The notes: generated by a model not told the origin, from the sequence alone. Shown: positions 53,454-62,181, numbered from the stretch's first letter. The stretch: DNA of 64,000 bases from Oscillospiraceae bacterium (GCA_017473015.1 JAFUNP010000023.1:45321-109320), one strand, 5' to 3'. Numbers and translations are program-made.

Positions 53454-54692
53454 ATGGCTAATACATATACTCATTCTGTAACTCTGGACAGTGATTTGTG
53501 CCGGGGTTGCATAAACTGCATAAAGCGCTGCCCCACAAACGCCATACGCGTGCGTGACGGCAAAGCCACTATTATGGCGGACCGCTGCATAGACTGTGGC
53601 GAATGTATCCGCGTGTGTCCTCACCACGCCAAAAAAGCGGTGTATAATGTGCTGGATGATTACCGTCATTTCAAACATCTGGTGGCCTTGCCTGCACCAA
53701 GCCTTTATGCTCAGTTCAACAATCTGCACGAAACCGAAACGGTGCTGGCCGGACTGCTGGATATAGGCTTTGACAGCTTTTTTGAAGTGGCAAAGGCTGC
53801 TGAACTGATAACCGACGCCACCAGAAAAATGATAGACACTCTGCCAAAGCCGGTGATTTCTTCCGCCTGTCCTGCTGTGGTGCGTCTGATAAAAGTGCGT
53901 TTTCCACAGCTGATTGACCATGTGCTGCCGCTGGTTTCCCCTATGGAGCTGGCTGCCCGACTGGCAAAGGAAGAAGTAATAAAAGAAACAGGCCTGGCTG
54001 AAGAAGAGATAGGCTGTATTTTCATTTCTCCATGTCCTGCAAAAATCACTTCTATCAATAATCCTATAGGAACACGGAAAAGCAGTGTAGACGGTGCGGT
54101 GGCTATGAAAGATATTTACCCTCTGTTGCTGGACAGCATGAAGCACCCAACCCAGACTGTGGAAGCTTCTGCCGGCAGAATAGGCATAAGCTGGGCCAGT
54201 GGCGGCGGCGAGGGCAGCGGATTGCTGACAGTGGAAAATTATCTCGCCTGTGACGGTATAGAAAATGTAATGGGCGTGCTGAACGACCTGGAGGACGGCA
54301 AGTTTCAGAATCTGGATTTTGCAGAACTGAACGCCTGTCCCGGCGGCTGTGTAGGCGGTGTTCTGACAGTGGAAAACCCATTCATCGCAAAAACAAAACT
54401 GAAAGCGCTGCGCAAATATATGCCGGTGTCTATGAATACCATAGGCAAAGAAGTGCCGCAGAATATGCTGATGGATAAAGAACTGGTTTACAACCCGGTA
54501 TTTGAACTGAAAGGTGACAGAATGGAGCGTTTCCAGAAGTATTCAGCCATTGAACATCTGATGGGAGAACTGCCGGGGCTGGACTGCGGTTTCTGCGGTG
54601 CGCCATCCTGCCGTGCTTTTGCCAACGATGTTATCCGCGGCTACGCCAAAAAAGAGGACTGCGCCGTTATGTCCGGCAGAATATCTGATTAA
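53454..54692 (+). CDS. Hydrogenase-like Fe-S protein (HfsB/HydS-like, non-canonical H-cluster domain)
   Basis: The 412-residue protein begins with two 4Fe-4S clusters (CRGCINCIKRCP, CIDCGECIRVCP). The middle is the [FeFe]-hydrogenase large-subunit fold with altered motifs: SSACPAVV for TSCCPxW, SPCPAKITS for MPCxxKxxE, and ELNACPGGCVGG for MxCxxGCxxGG. The cluster cysteines are kept but residues around the active site differ, as in sensory or accessory hydrogenase homologues. A C-terminal Fe-S domain (GLDCGFCGAPSCRAF...DC) follows. It is more probably a redox or H2 sensor than a production enzyme. ATG at 53454 follows CAGGTGATTTT. Confidence 0.88.
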   Translation: MANTYTHSVTLDSDLCRGCINCIKRCPTNAIRVRDGKATIMADRCIDCGECIRVCPHHAKKAVYNVLDDYRHFKHLVALPAPSLYAQFNNLHETETVLAGLLDIGFDSFFEVAKAAELITDATRKMIDTLPKPVISSACPAVVRLIKVRFPQLIDHVLPLVSPMELAARLAKEEVIKETGLAEEEIGCIFISPCPAKITSINNPIGTRKSSVDGAVAMKDIYPLLLDSMKHPTQTVEASAGRIGISWASGGGEGSGLLTVENYLACDGIENVMGVLNDLEDGKFQNLDFAELNACPGGCVGGVLTVENPFIAKTKLKALRKYMPVSMNTIGKEVPQNMLMDKELVYNPVFELKGDRMERFQKYSAIEHLMGELPGLDCGFCGAPSCRAFANDVIRGYAKKEDCAVMSGRISD

Positions 54693-54715
54693 AATACAAA
54701 CACAGGAGTACATAA

Positions 54716-55045
54716 ATGACATTTTTTGAATTCTGCGAAAAATACAGTCTGAAACCATTGTCAAAAGGCGAAGACAGAGAAATAGAAGGGGGCTTTGCCG
54801 GCGACCTGCACAGCTGGGCAATGGCAAAAGCTGAGGAAAACCATGTCTGGTTCACTATCATGGGCAATATAAACACCGTGGCGGTGGCATCTCTCAATGA
54901 TGTGGCCGGCGTTGTGCTGTGCCAGAACAGTCCTATGAACCGGCAGGCACTGGAAAAAGCACAGGAAGAGGAAATAAATCTGTATGCCACAGATAAATCC
55001 ATGTTTGAAATGTGCGCCCTGCTGTATAATGAAATGAATAAATGA
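54716..55045 (+). CDS. DRTGG-domain protein 2
   Basis: The 109-residue protein has the DRTGG core: GGFAGDLHSWAMAKA, VWFTIMGNINTVAVASLNDV, and EEINLYATDKSMFEMCALL. It aligns in outline with DRTGG protein 1, with a better-kept GGF.GDL motif. It starts 23 bases after the hydrogenase-like gene with ACAGGAGTACATAA. The pair of DRTGG proteins flanking an RsbW-like ATPase and a hydrogenase homologue suggests a ligand- or redox-responsive switch. Confidence 0.8.
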   Translation: MTFFEFCEKYSLKPLSKGEDREIEGGFAGDLHSWAMAKAEENHVWFTIMGNINTVAVASLNDVAGVVLCQNSPMNRQALEKAQEEEINLYATDKSMFEMCALLYNEMNK

Positions 55046-55049
55046 ACGC

Positions 55050-55260
55050 TGAAAGCGTTGTTACTTTTGAGACCAAAAGTAACCAAAAGTCCTGGGGGTT
55101 GCGACTCCCCCAGACCCCAACGCGGAATATGTACCATATTGCCTTACAGACAGAAGCGCTACTGCACACAATTCCGTGTGCAACGCGCATTAGTGTTTGC
55201 CTTGTTATCGGCAAATACATATTTTATATAAGGAGAGGCGCTGCGCCCTCTCCATTACAC
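55050..55260. repeat. Intergenic stretch with a GTTACTTTTG inverted pair
   Basis: GTTACTTTTGAGACCAAAAGTAAC forms, in pieces, a hairpin (GTTACTTTTG/CAAAAGTAAC). CTGGGGGTTGCGACTCCCCCAG also folds on itself, as do GAGAGGCGC/GCGCCCTCTC. These are typical clostridial small palindromes. They separate DRTGG protein 2 from the PHP gene. Confidence 0.55.
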
Positions 55261-55286
55261 CTCTCCCGCTAATGAAAGGAGCCGTA

Positions 55287-55991
55287 ATGTTATACGATTT
55301 ACATATTCATTCCTGTCTGTCCCCCTGCGGCGATGACGAAATGACACCAAACAACATAACAGGTATGGCTCATCTGGCAGGGATTGAGGTGATGGCCGTA
55401 ACTGACCACAACGCTGCAGCCAATCTGCCGGCGGTGAAAAAGTGTGCTGATGCCTACGGTATAATGATAATTCCGGGCATTGAAATGTGTACCGCTGAAG
55501 ACATTCACCTGCTGTGTTATTTTGAAACGGTGGAAAGATGCCTGGAGTTTGAAAAAATTGTGCTGGACAGTCTGCCGCCAATAAAAAACCGCAAGGATAT
55601 TTACGGCAACCAGCTGATACGCAACGAAGATGATGAAATCATAGGTGAATATGAAAATCTGCTGATTCTGGGTTCATCCTACAGCCTGTGGGAAGCAGTG
55701 GATTTGTGCCACAGTATGGACGGTGTGGCGGTATACGCCCATATAGACAAAAACAGCTATTCCGCATTGAGCGTGCTTGGTACTCTGCCGCCGGAAATAA
55801 AAATTGACGGAGTGGAAATTTATGACCTGGCCAACAGGCCAAAGCTGATTGCTCAGGGACTGATTACCGGTGAAACTCCCTATATGTCCAATTCTGATGC
55901 ACATTATCTGGAATATATAGGCGAAAGAGAAGAGCATCTGTCCAAAGACCACCCTCTGTGGGAAATGGTGAAAAAATTATATTATAAATAA
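55287..55991 (+). CDS. PHP-domain phosphoesterase, hydrogenase-associated
   Basis: The 234-residue protein has the PHP metal motifs: LYDLHIHSCLSPCG (HxH), VTDHN (DH), PGIEM (E), YAHIDK (H) and SNSDAHYLE (DAH). Relatives include TrpH/RnaseAM, and this variant is regularly found beside clostridial [FeFe] hydrogenases with unknown substrate. ATG at 55287 is chosen because AAAGGAG lies 6 bases upstream; an earlier ATG 5 codons up overlaps that site. It is the last gene of the accessory set, with a terminator directly after. Confidence 0.87.
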   Translation: MLYDLHIHSCLSPCGDDEMTPNNITGMAHLAGIEVMAVTDHNAAANLPAVKKCADAYGIMIIPGIEMCTAEDIHLLCYFETVERCLEFEKIVLDSLPPIKNRKDIYGNQLIRNEDDEIIGEYENLLILGSSYSLWEAVDLCHSMDGVAVYAHIDKNSYSALSVLGTLPPEIKIDGVEIYDLANRPKLIAQGLITGETPYMSNSDAHYLEYIGEREEHLSKDHPLWEMVKKLYYK

Positions 55992-56017
55992 AAATGGCGG
56001 CGTAAGCCGCTGTTTTT
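55991..56017 (+). terminator. Terminator after the PHP gene
   Basis: GCGGC/GCCGC stem with GTAA loop inside A5/T5 flanks. Confidence 0.75.
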
Positions 56018-56033
56018 GTAAAAGGAGATAATT

Positions 56034-56444
56034 ATGATAACTTTCAGAGAATATACTCCCTCTCCTGCCCTGTTCAACAGCCTGACTGACAGTGTGGACT
56101 GGGGCACAAGAGACGAAGGCGTGGTACAGACCGCGCTGGAAAACAGCCTGTGCTGTGTGTGCGCCTTTGACGGCGAAGAAATAGTGGGCTTCGGCCGACT
56201 TATCGGCGACCGGACTATCTTCCTGTATGTACAGGATGTGATGGTGCGTCCTGAATATCAGGGACAGAAAGTTGGCACAGGCATAATGGAAAAGCTGATT
56301 GAAGAAGTGAATGAATACAAACAGATAAACAAAGGCATCCGCACCTATCTGGGTGCCAGCCGGGGCAAAGAGGATTTTTACAGACGCTTTGGTTTTGAAA
56401 CCCGCGCCGACGCAGGCCTGGGCCCCGGTATGGTGCTGTTCTAA
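56034..56444 (+). CDS. GNAT family N-acetyltransferase
   Basis: The 136-residue acetyl-CoA-dependent transferase has the core strands VGFGRLIGDRTIFLYVQDVM and the acetyl-CoA loop V-RPEYQGQKVGTGIMEKLI (around residue 75-90, Q/R-x-x-G-x-G/A). Its C-terminus YRRFGFETR is typical. The substrate is unknown. AAAAGGAGATAATT precedes the start. The gene is monocistronic. Confidence 0.88.
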   Translation: MITFREYTPSPALFNSLTDSVDWGTRDEGVVQTALENSLCCVCAFDGEEIVGFGRLIGDRTIFLYVQDVMVRPEYQGQKVGTGIMEKLIEEVNEYKQINKGIRTYLGASRGKEDFYRRFGFETRADAGLGPGMVLF

Positions 56445-56465
56445 GGTGTTTCCATAATATGATTT

Positions 56466-56530
56466 CGTAAGGGACGGTTTTCCCGTCCATTGGCAGTAAG
56501 CTCGTAGGGGCGGATGCCCACATCCGCCCG
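56466..56530. repeat. GCGTAGGGG-related repeat pair
   Basis: CGTAAGGGACGGTTTTCCCGTC at 56466-56487 in pieces and CGTAGGGGCGGATGCCCACA then TCCGCCCG at 56503-56530 each fold on themselves and match arms of the 9341 element. Confidence 0.6.
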
Positions 56531-56617
56531 GAATGACAAAATTATAGTCTGTACAGAACACCTTTCTTTTTCTTTGACAACACTCCCATTGCAAATTCTA
56601 TATCAAAGGAGAAAAAT

Positions 56618-57331
56618 ATGAAATACTTTCTCACATCCAGCCACTGTCCTCCGGACTCCCCCAGACTTTACAGAGAAAACGGCTTTTCTGAAATGCTGAA
56701 AAATGCATTGGGGAACAACCCGCTGGATATTTTATTTATAGCTTCTTCCCTCGATGACACCGGCAAAAACGATATGTACGGCGATTGGGAAAAAGACCGA
56801 TTTGCCGATGAAGGCTATGATATAAACAGTTTTACCATTCTGGACAGCCGCAACGCGGACAGTGCCGCTGAACTTGTAAAAAACTGCAATTTTATTATTC
56901 TATCAGGCGGTCATGTGCCTACGCAGAACGAATTTTTTGACCGAATCAATCTGGCACAGCTGATAAAAGACTTTGACGGGGTGGTTATGGGCATCAGCGC
57001 AGGCAGTATGAACAGCGCTGCCACCGTTTACGCCCAGCCGGAGCTGCAGGGCGAAGCCACCGACCCGCTGTACCAAAAATTCATCCCCGGTCTGGGACTG
57101 ACAGAAACCAATATCCTGCCCCACTACAATATGGTAAAGAACGATGTAATCGACGGTCTGCGACTGTTTGAGGATGTTACTTTTGCCGACAGTATGGGCA
57201 GACAGTTTCTGGTGCTGCCCGACGGCAGCTTTGTTTACGGCGACGGGAAAAGCGAAAAACTGTGCGGAAGCGGATATATTCTGGCCGACGGAGTTATGAC
57301 AGCGGTGAAAGATATTATGATAAAACAGTAA
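56618..57331 (+). CDS. Peptidase S51 / type 1 glutamine amidotransferase-like protein
   Basis: The 237-residue protein of the PepE (aspartyl dipeptidase)/cyanophycinase family has the nucleophile elbow VMGISAGSMNSA (Ser in GxSAGS). FIILSGGHVPTQNEFF and GLGLTETNILPHY are typical. CAAAGGAGAAAAAT precedes the ATG. It is followed after 14 bases by the TraB-like gene, so the two may form an operon. Confidence 0.86.
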   Translation: MKYFLTSSHCPPDSPRLYRENGFSEMLKNALGNNPLDILFIASSLDDTGKNDMYGDWEKDRFADEGYDINSFTILDSRNADSAAELVKNCNFIILSGGHVPTQNEFFDRINLAQLIKDFDGVVMGISAGSMNSAATVYAQPELQGEATDPLYQKFIPGLGLTETNILPHYNMVKNDVIDGLRLFEDVTFADSMGRQFLVLPDGSFVYGDGKSEKLCGSGYILADGVMTAVKDIMIKQ

Positions 57332-57345
57332 GGAATAATTATAAT

Positions 57346-57939
57346 ATGAAAACAGTAATCGGTTTATATGGCTCTGTGCACAACCCGGACATATTGAAAG
57401 AATATGGCTGGACAGAAGATATGCTGCGGCAGTTGTTTACAGAATTTGACCCAGATATAATCTGCGGCGAGGTGCGCCCGGAGGACTATGCGAAAGCTGA
57501 AGGCTACAGAGGTCCCGGTGAATACAGAAGATTTATATTCGACTTATGTGAAAACAATGGCATAACATTCTGCCCTTGCGACAGCTTTGATGAGCTGACA
57601 CTGTCTGTATCGGAAGATATAGACGAAAATGCACCCCGGTGGAAAGAAATAATGGACAGATATATGGCCTCCAGTAATATGGGAGAACTGCCTTTCAACT
57701 CTGAAAATTTTAATGAAATTGTAAGGGAAAAGCAGGATTATCAGCAAAAACACGCTCCTGATGCCCACGAAATTATATGGAACAGGCGAAACCGCAATAT
57801 AGTCAGAAATATAACCGATGTGATAAACAGCAATCCCAGTAAAAGAATACTGGTGGTTTTTGGTGCAGAACATATTTACCGGCTGAAAGAAAATCTGGAA
57901 ATACTGGAAAACACAGAGATTGTTTTCCCGTTGAAATAA
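57346..57939 (+). CDS. TraB/TIKI-like protein, function unknown
   Basis: The 197-residue protein starts TVIGLYGSVHNPDILKEYGW and has DIICGEVRPEDY, recalling the GTxHxS...E motifs of the TraB/GumN/TIKI superfamily. The C-terminal RNIVRNITDVINSN and ILVVFGAEHIYRLKENLE match the RN...GxxH region. These proteins are membrane or soluble metallopeptidase-like; here there is no membrane helix. The family call is tentative. ATG at 57346 is chosen as the first after the upstream stop, although the ribosome site (AAGGAATAATT) is moderate. Confidence 0.55.
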   Translation: MKTVIGLYGSVHNPDILKEYGWTEDMLRQLFTEFDPDIICGEVRPEDYAKAEGYRGPGEYRRFIFDLCENNGITFCPCDSFDELTLSVSEDIDENAPRWKEIMDRYMASSNMGELPFNSENFNEIVREKQDYQQKHAPDAHEIIWNRRNRNIVRNITDVINSNPSKRILVVFGAEHIYRLKENLEILENTEIVFPLK

Positions 57940-57977
57940 TAATTAGTTTGCTTTAATTATTGAACAAAATAGTCTAT

Positions 57978-58000
57978 GGGCGGACACTGTCCGCCTTTTT
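57978..58000 (+). terminator. Terminator of the S51/TraB-like pair
   Basis: GGCGGA/TCCGCC with a CACTG loop, then TTTTT. Confidence 0.8.
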
Positions 58001-58098
58001 GCTTCAGAAATACTCTGTTTATATTTATAGAGCATAAATAATATCATTTAACAGCAGAAAATAAATATATCCTGTTTGTGTTTTAATCACAATCCTTA

Positions 58099-58127
58099 TT
58101 GACATAATATATCAATTAAGATATACT
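58099..58127 (+). promoter_or_regulatory. Promoter of the TusA/AhpD-like fusion gene
   Basis: TTGACA, a 17-base spacer, then TATACT, 55 bases before the start codon. Confidence 0.85.
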
Positions 58128-58181
58128 ATACCCAAAACAGTTAGCATAGGCTAATCAAATATTACTTAAAGAGGTACTGAT

Positions 58182-58865
58182 ATGGCATATATAGATTGGA
58201 AAAACAAAAAAGATGACTTTAAAGTGATTGATGTACGAGGAATTGCCGGGAATTTTTTCCGGGGACTGAAAAAACAGCTGGCTGAAATTCCTGCAGGCAG
58301 TGGCGTGGTAGTAGTACAGACTTTTGAACCGCTGCCGTTGTACAGCGTGGTGGAAAACATGGGTTTTGAGCGACACACAGAAAAAGTGGCTGACAACGAA
58401 TATCGCGCATACTTTTACCGTACAGAAAATAAGGAAGATAACAGTGGCGTACCTATGAAGCCTGCTGCATTGACAAATATGCCTTTGATTGACGAAAAAC
58501 TTGGCAATATTGCAGTGAATTTCTGGGACCTGACATGGAATGATGAAAACCGCTATCTGCCTTATGAAACAAGACTTTTACTTTCCCTGACAAACGCTGT
58601 TGGTGCGGGCCGTATGCGTCAGGCCACAAGGGAACTGGTGAAAGCATATTTCCACGGTGTTGACTCCGCAGCTTTTGACGATATATTTGAACTGCTGGCC
58701 TGGAATCAGGGCATCGGCTATTTCAGCTCAGAAATTGGTCCATCTACACTTTTTGCAGCATACAAATCCATAAAGCAGGGGGAAAAACAGGGAAAAAGCA
58801 GAGAAGAAATCCAAAAAATGCTTATGGAAAAATTCGGTGAGAAAAACCCTGACGTAAAAGTTTAA
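58182..58865 (+). CDS. TusA/DUF2249-like domain fused to an AhpD/carboxymuconolactone-decarboxylase-like domain
   Basis: In the 227-residue protein, residues 10-85 look like the TusA/DUF2249 fold (FKVIDVRGIAGNFFRGLKKQ, VVVQTFEPLPLYSVVENMGF), without the catalytic Cys of TusA. Residues 100-210 look like an AhpD/CMD helical domain (YLPYETRLLLSLTNAVGAGR, RELVKAYFHGVDSAAFDDIF, IGPSTLFAAYKSI). That domain also lacks the CxxC of active AhpD peroxidases. Such two-domain proteins are seen in anaerobes and their function is unknown. AAAGAGGTACTGAT precedes the ATG. The gene is monocistronic with a strong promoter. Confidence 0.7.
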   Translation: MAYIDWKNKKDDFKVIDVRGIAGNFFRGLKKQLAEIPAGSGVVVVQTFEPLPLYSVVENMGFERHTEKVADNEYRAYFYRTENKEDNSGVPMKPAALTNMPLIDEKLGNIAVNFWDLTWNDENRYLPYETRLLLSLTNAVGAGRMRQATRELVKAYFHGVDSAAFDDIFELLAWNQGIGYFSSEIGPSTLFAAYKSIKQGEKQGKSREEIQKMLMEKFGEKNPDVKV

Positions 58866-58957
58866 AAGAACTTTTTCAAAGCTGACAGAGCATTCCACAT
58901 CAGCGATAACCACTGATACAATAACCGTAGACATATTTATAAAAACACAACAAAAAA

Positions 58958-58993
58958 GAACAAGGTATGTTTCCATACCTTGTTCTTTTTTTA
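58958..58993. terminator. Bidirectional terminator
   Basis: GAACAAGGTATG/CATACCTTGTTC with a TTTC loop; A6 and T7 flanks serve both convergent genes. Confidence 0.88.
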
Positions 58994-58995
58994 AT

Positions 58996-59871
58996 TTATT
59001 TCTTTGCTTTTATAATCTGCACTTCGCTGATAATCAGGCTGGCCAGAATCAGACCGCCACCGGTGAGCAGGCCCATGGTGAATTTTTCAAAACCGTAGAG
59101 AATGCTGAACACACTGCCGAAAACACCCTCCAGCATCATTACCAGGCTGGCTGTAGATGCAGACAGATGGCGCTGTGCCACAATCTGCATACTCTGGGCA
59201 ATAAAGTTTGAGCCGATGGCCAGATACAGTATAGGCAGAATAGCAGCTTTCCAGTCAACCGCAGCAAAGCTGGCATTTTCAAAAAACAACATATAAACCA
59301 GGCCGCCAAGGAAAAGCGTAAGTCCCAGCAGGAATGAGCCTGCTGCAAAGTGACCGCCCTCCGGCTGTTTTGCCAGCAGAACGATGGACAGACCAAAGCC
59401 CAGTGCGCCGGCGATGGTGTAAATATCGCCAATGTTCAGCCGCAGTCCCACATTCACAATATCAGTCAGCACTGCCATACCAGCCATACATACGAATACC
59501 GCCACTATATTGCGTGGTCTGGGTTTGTTTTTGTACAGTATCCACGCCAGAAAAGGCACCATAACCACATTTGTAGTGGTGAGAAATGATGAGTTTGACG
59601 GTGTGGTGTACATAGCACCCACGGCCTGGAGAATAAAGCCGATAAAGTTAAACACCCCCACAAGCAGGCCGTTTATCAGCTGTTCTTTGCTCATACCCAG
59701 CACCTGTCGCGGAAAGATTGCAAATACTATCACGGTGAAGATAAGGCCGCGTATCATATTCAGCATACCGGCAGACACACCGGCATCAAGTGACAGTTTG
59801 ATGGCCACGAAGCCGCCACCCCATATGATAGTTACTATTATCAAAAGAAAAATCGCTGTATGTTTTTTCAT
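58996..59871 (-). CDS. EamA/DMT superfamily transporter
   Basis: The 291-residue, ten-helix drug/metabolite transporter is built of two EamA repeats: start FLLIIVTIIWGGGFVAIKLS, second repeat from about residue 150, and LMMLEGVFGSVFSILYGFEK in the last quarter. It probably exports a small metabolite or amino acid. It is monocistronic and divergent from rrf2. Confidence 0.88.
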   Translation of the reverse strand: MKKHTAIFLLIIVTIIWGGGFVAIKLSLDAGVSAGMLNMIRGLIFTVIVFAIFPRQVLGMSKEQLINGLLVGVFNFIGFILQAVGAMYTTPSNSSFLTTTNVVMVPFLAWILYKNKPRPRNIVAVFVCMAGMAVLTDIVNVGLRLNIGDIYTIAGALGFGLSIVLLAKQPEGGHFAAGSFLLGLTLFLGGLVYMLFFENASFAAVDWKAAILPILYLAIGSNFIAQSMQIVAQRHLSASTASLVMMLEGVFGSVFSILYGFEKFTMGLLTGGGLILASLIISEVQIIKAKK

Positions 59872-60002
59872 AATACCTCACTGAATTAAAATATCCTGTC
59901 TATAATACTACACTTATGGCATTTTTGTCAAAATAAATCACACCTGCCTGTATTGTTTTCACCTCCCTGCTATGTTAATATATAAATATAATAAAATCAG
60001 AA

Positions 60003-60014
60003 TGTATTAATACA
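60003..60014. promoter_or_regulatory. Palindrome upstream of the Rrf2 gene
   Basis: TGTATTAATACA, a 12-bp perfect palindrome just before the AGGGAGGTAA ribosome site. Its position fits autoregulation. Confidence 0.5.
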
Positions 60015-60030
60015 GTAGGGAGGTAACAGA

Positions 60031-60447
60031 ATGATGATTTCTACCAGAGGCCGCTATGCTCTGAGAGTCATGGTGGACCTGACCCTGCAAAATGCGGCCG
60101 GTTATATTCCGCTGGCCGATGTGGCGGAGAGACAGGAAATAAGCGAAAAATATCTGGAAAGTATAGTTTCCTCATTGTCAAAGAAGGGGTTGCTGGACTC
60201 TATCCGCGGTAAAAGCGGCGGTTACAAGCTGAACAGACATCCCAGCGAATATACAGTGGCAGAGGTTCTGAGAGCTACCGAGGGTTCGCTGGCTCCGGTG
60301 GCCTGTCTGAATAACAGCGAAAACAACTGCCCACGCAAGGACAATTGTCCTACCCTGCCCATGTGGAAACAGCTGTACCGGATGACAGACAGCTTTTTTG
60401 AAAGCGTTACCATTCAGCAACTGGCCGATGGCACAGTACAGATTTAA
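60031..60447 (+). CDS. Rrf2 family transcriptional regulator (IscR/CymR-like)
   Basis: The 138-residue winged-helix regulator starts MISTRGRYALRVMVDLTLQ, with the recognition region ISEKYLESIVSSLSKKGLLD and RGKSGGYKLNR. Three cysteines lie at about residues 91-108 (CLNNSENNCPRKDNC), placed as the Fe-S ligands of IscR. It may sense Fe-S status or cysteine supply. No isc/suf genes are adjacent. An AGGGAGGTAACAGA ribosome site and a terminator at 60482 are present. Confidence 0.9.
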   Translation: MMISTRGRYALRVMVDLTLQNAAGYIPLADVAERQEISEKYLESIVSSLSKKGLLDSIRGKSGGYKLNRHPSEYTVAEVLRATEGSLAPVACLNNSENNCPRKDNCPTLPMWKQLYRMTDSFFESVTIQQLADGTVQI

Positions 60448-60481
60448 AATCAGTTTTAGAGCTATAATTAAGATTATCCGC

Positions 60482-60516
60482 AAAAAGCACAGGCCCGGTA
60501 TAGCCTGTGTTTTTTG
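60482..60516 (+). terminator. Terminator of the Rrf2 gene
   Basis: AAAAGCACAGGC/GCCTGTGTTTTTT with an 8-base loop. Confidence 0.8.
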
Positions 60517-60583
60517 TTTTGCTTTTAAAAACTGCCATGTCATGATAGAATATAAGCAATATATTACCATAAGGAGCACAGCC

Positions 60584-61069
60584 ATGACCCAATACATACC
60601 GGCCACTCTGCCCTTGCTGGAAAAGCAATGGGACAAAACTATCACCACACACCCGGGTGACATCAGATGGGTGAAATGGAAAGACGAATATATAAGCTAC
60701 AATAAAACCGGCATGGCCATCACATTTCTGGTGGTTATAGACGGTGAGCCGGTGGGCGAAACTACGCTGATTACATCACCCCGGTGTCTGGCAGTGAAAG
60801 GCAGGCCCACGCTGTGTGATGGCAGAACAGTGGCCAATGTCAATGCAGTAAGAATAACCAAAGCTCACGAGGGACAAGGGCATATTTCACAGCTGGTTAA
60901 GGTGGTGGAGAACTACGCACGCCGGCAGGGATACAGCCGGCTGACCATAGGTGCCTCAGCTGATAACCAAAGAAACAACGCCATCTACCGCCACTGGGGA
61001 TATGATGAAATAGTCCTGACTGAACAGGAGGGCGGTGAAAAGGTGATTTATTACAGAAAAAATCTGTAA
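60584..61069 (+). CDS. GNAT family N-acetyltransferase
   Basis: The 161-residue protein has GNAT core motifs: VNAVRITKAHEGQGHISQLV, where GQGH is the acetyl-CoA loop, then LTIGASADNQRNNAIYRHWGY. ATG at 60584 follows AAGGAGCACAGCC; a longer upstream frame without a ribosome site runs through the terminator and is rejected. The substrate is unknown. Confidence 0.87.
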   Translation: MTQYIPATLPLLEKQWDKTITTHPGDIRWVKWKDEYISYNKTGMAITFLVVIDGEPVGETTLITSPRCLAVKGRPTLCDGRTVANVNAVRITKAHEGQGHISQLVKVVENYARRQGYSRLTIGASADNQRNNAIYRHWGYDEIVLTEQEGGEKVIYYRKNL

Positions 61070-61122
61070 TCCCTTTCTGCTATCCTCTCATTTACAGGCC
61101 TTCTTTAAATCCGCAAAAAAGC

Positions 61123-61150
61123 AAAACCGGGTATTTCACCCGGTTTTATT
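61123..61150. terminator. Bidirectional terminator
   Basis: AAAACCGGGT/ACCCGGTTTT with an ATTTC loop between convergent genes. Confidence 0.82.
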
Positions 61151-61152
61151 AT

Positions 61153-62181
61153 TTACTTTTTCTGTGTCATGTTGCTCTGGATAAAGAAATTTATAAAATA
61201 AACTGTCAGCTCTACCAGTATTTTTGCAAACCACGGTGCTATTCTCAGCACATCGGTCAGCAGCCAGATAAGGCTACAGTTCACAGCCAGCACTGTCAGT
61301 GCCAGCAGTGCATAACGCCACAGGGTATAGTATTTGCCTGCTCCTTTGAACACCATGTATTTGTTCAGCAGAAAGTTGAATACTCCGCTGATTACACGGG
61401 CGGCCACAGTAGCGACAACCACAGTGGTACCGATTTTGTATACACACAGATTGAAAAACAGGTAGTCAACCAGGAATGACATAAATGATGCCAGAGCAAA
61501 AATCGGAAACTGTCTGAACAGCAGACGGTAAATTCTCATGCCGTCCTTGATAGGACGAAAGTGAGAAGTAGGGTTGCCCGGTTCGTAAACTGTCTGTATG
61601 GGAACTTCTTTTATTTCGGTAAATATTTTAGGTGACTCTATCAGCATATTGGTTTCGTATTCATAGCGGTCACCCTCCAGACTGCACAGCCGTTTTGTGC
61701 TTTCTTCTGTAAGGTAAATGCCACGCAGCCCTGTCTGAGTGTCAGAGATTTTCACACCCTTCAGCGCGTGAAACAGCCAGCAGGTCAGAGTGTTTCCGGC
61801 TTTTGATTTTGGCGGCATTTCTGCTTTGTTTCTTGCGCCCAACACCAGCCGGCCTTTGTATTCAATGGTTTTTTCACCTATATTCAGTATATCCGGTACA
61901 GTGTGCTGGCCGTCAGCATCAGCAGTAACCACGGCGGTATATCCGTTGTCCCACGCCCACTGCAGACCATATTTCAGGGCATAGCCTTTGCCGTGATTGG
62001 TTTCATAGCCCAGCACAGTGGCACCTGTCTGTGCCACCCGGCTGAAAACAGCTTCTTTTTCCGGTGAACTGCCGTCGTTTACCACCACAACGTCCACATT
62101 TCCGTCAATCAGCTGCTGCGCCAGGGAAACCAGCACCATATCCGGCTGATATGCAGGTATCAGCACCAGTGTCTTGCTCAT
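61153..62181 (-). CDS. Bifunctional GT2 glycosyltransferase / GtrA-like membrane protein
   Basis: The 342-residue protein joins a family 2 glycosyltransferase (about 1-215: VLIPAYQPDMVLV, VVVNDGSS, TADADGQH with the metal-binding DxD-like DADG) to a C-terminal GtrA domain of four membrane helices (about 225-340, FALASFMSFLVDYLFF onward). Such fusions load a sugar onto a lipid carrier and may assist its flipping, for teichoic acid or surface glycan decoration. The gene is monocistronic with an AGGAGAAATAT ribosome site. Confidence 0.9.
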   Translation of the reverse strand: MSKTLVLIPAYQPDMVLVSLAQQLIDGNVDVVVVNDGSSPEKEAVFSRVAQTGATVLGYETNHGKGYALKYGLQWAWDNGYTAVVTADADGQHTVPDILNIGEKTIEYKGRLVLGARNKAEMPPKSKAGNTLTCWLFHALKGVKISDTQTGLRGIYLTEESTKRLCSLEGDRYEYETNMLIESPKIFTEIKEVPIQTVYEPGNPTSHFRPIKDGMRIYRLLFRQFPIFALASFMSFLVDYLFFNLCVYKIGTTVVVATVAARVISGVFNFLLNKYMVFKGAGKYYTLWRYALLALTVLAVNCSLIWLLTDVLRIAPWFAKILVELTVYFINFFIQSNMTQKK

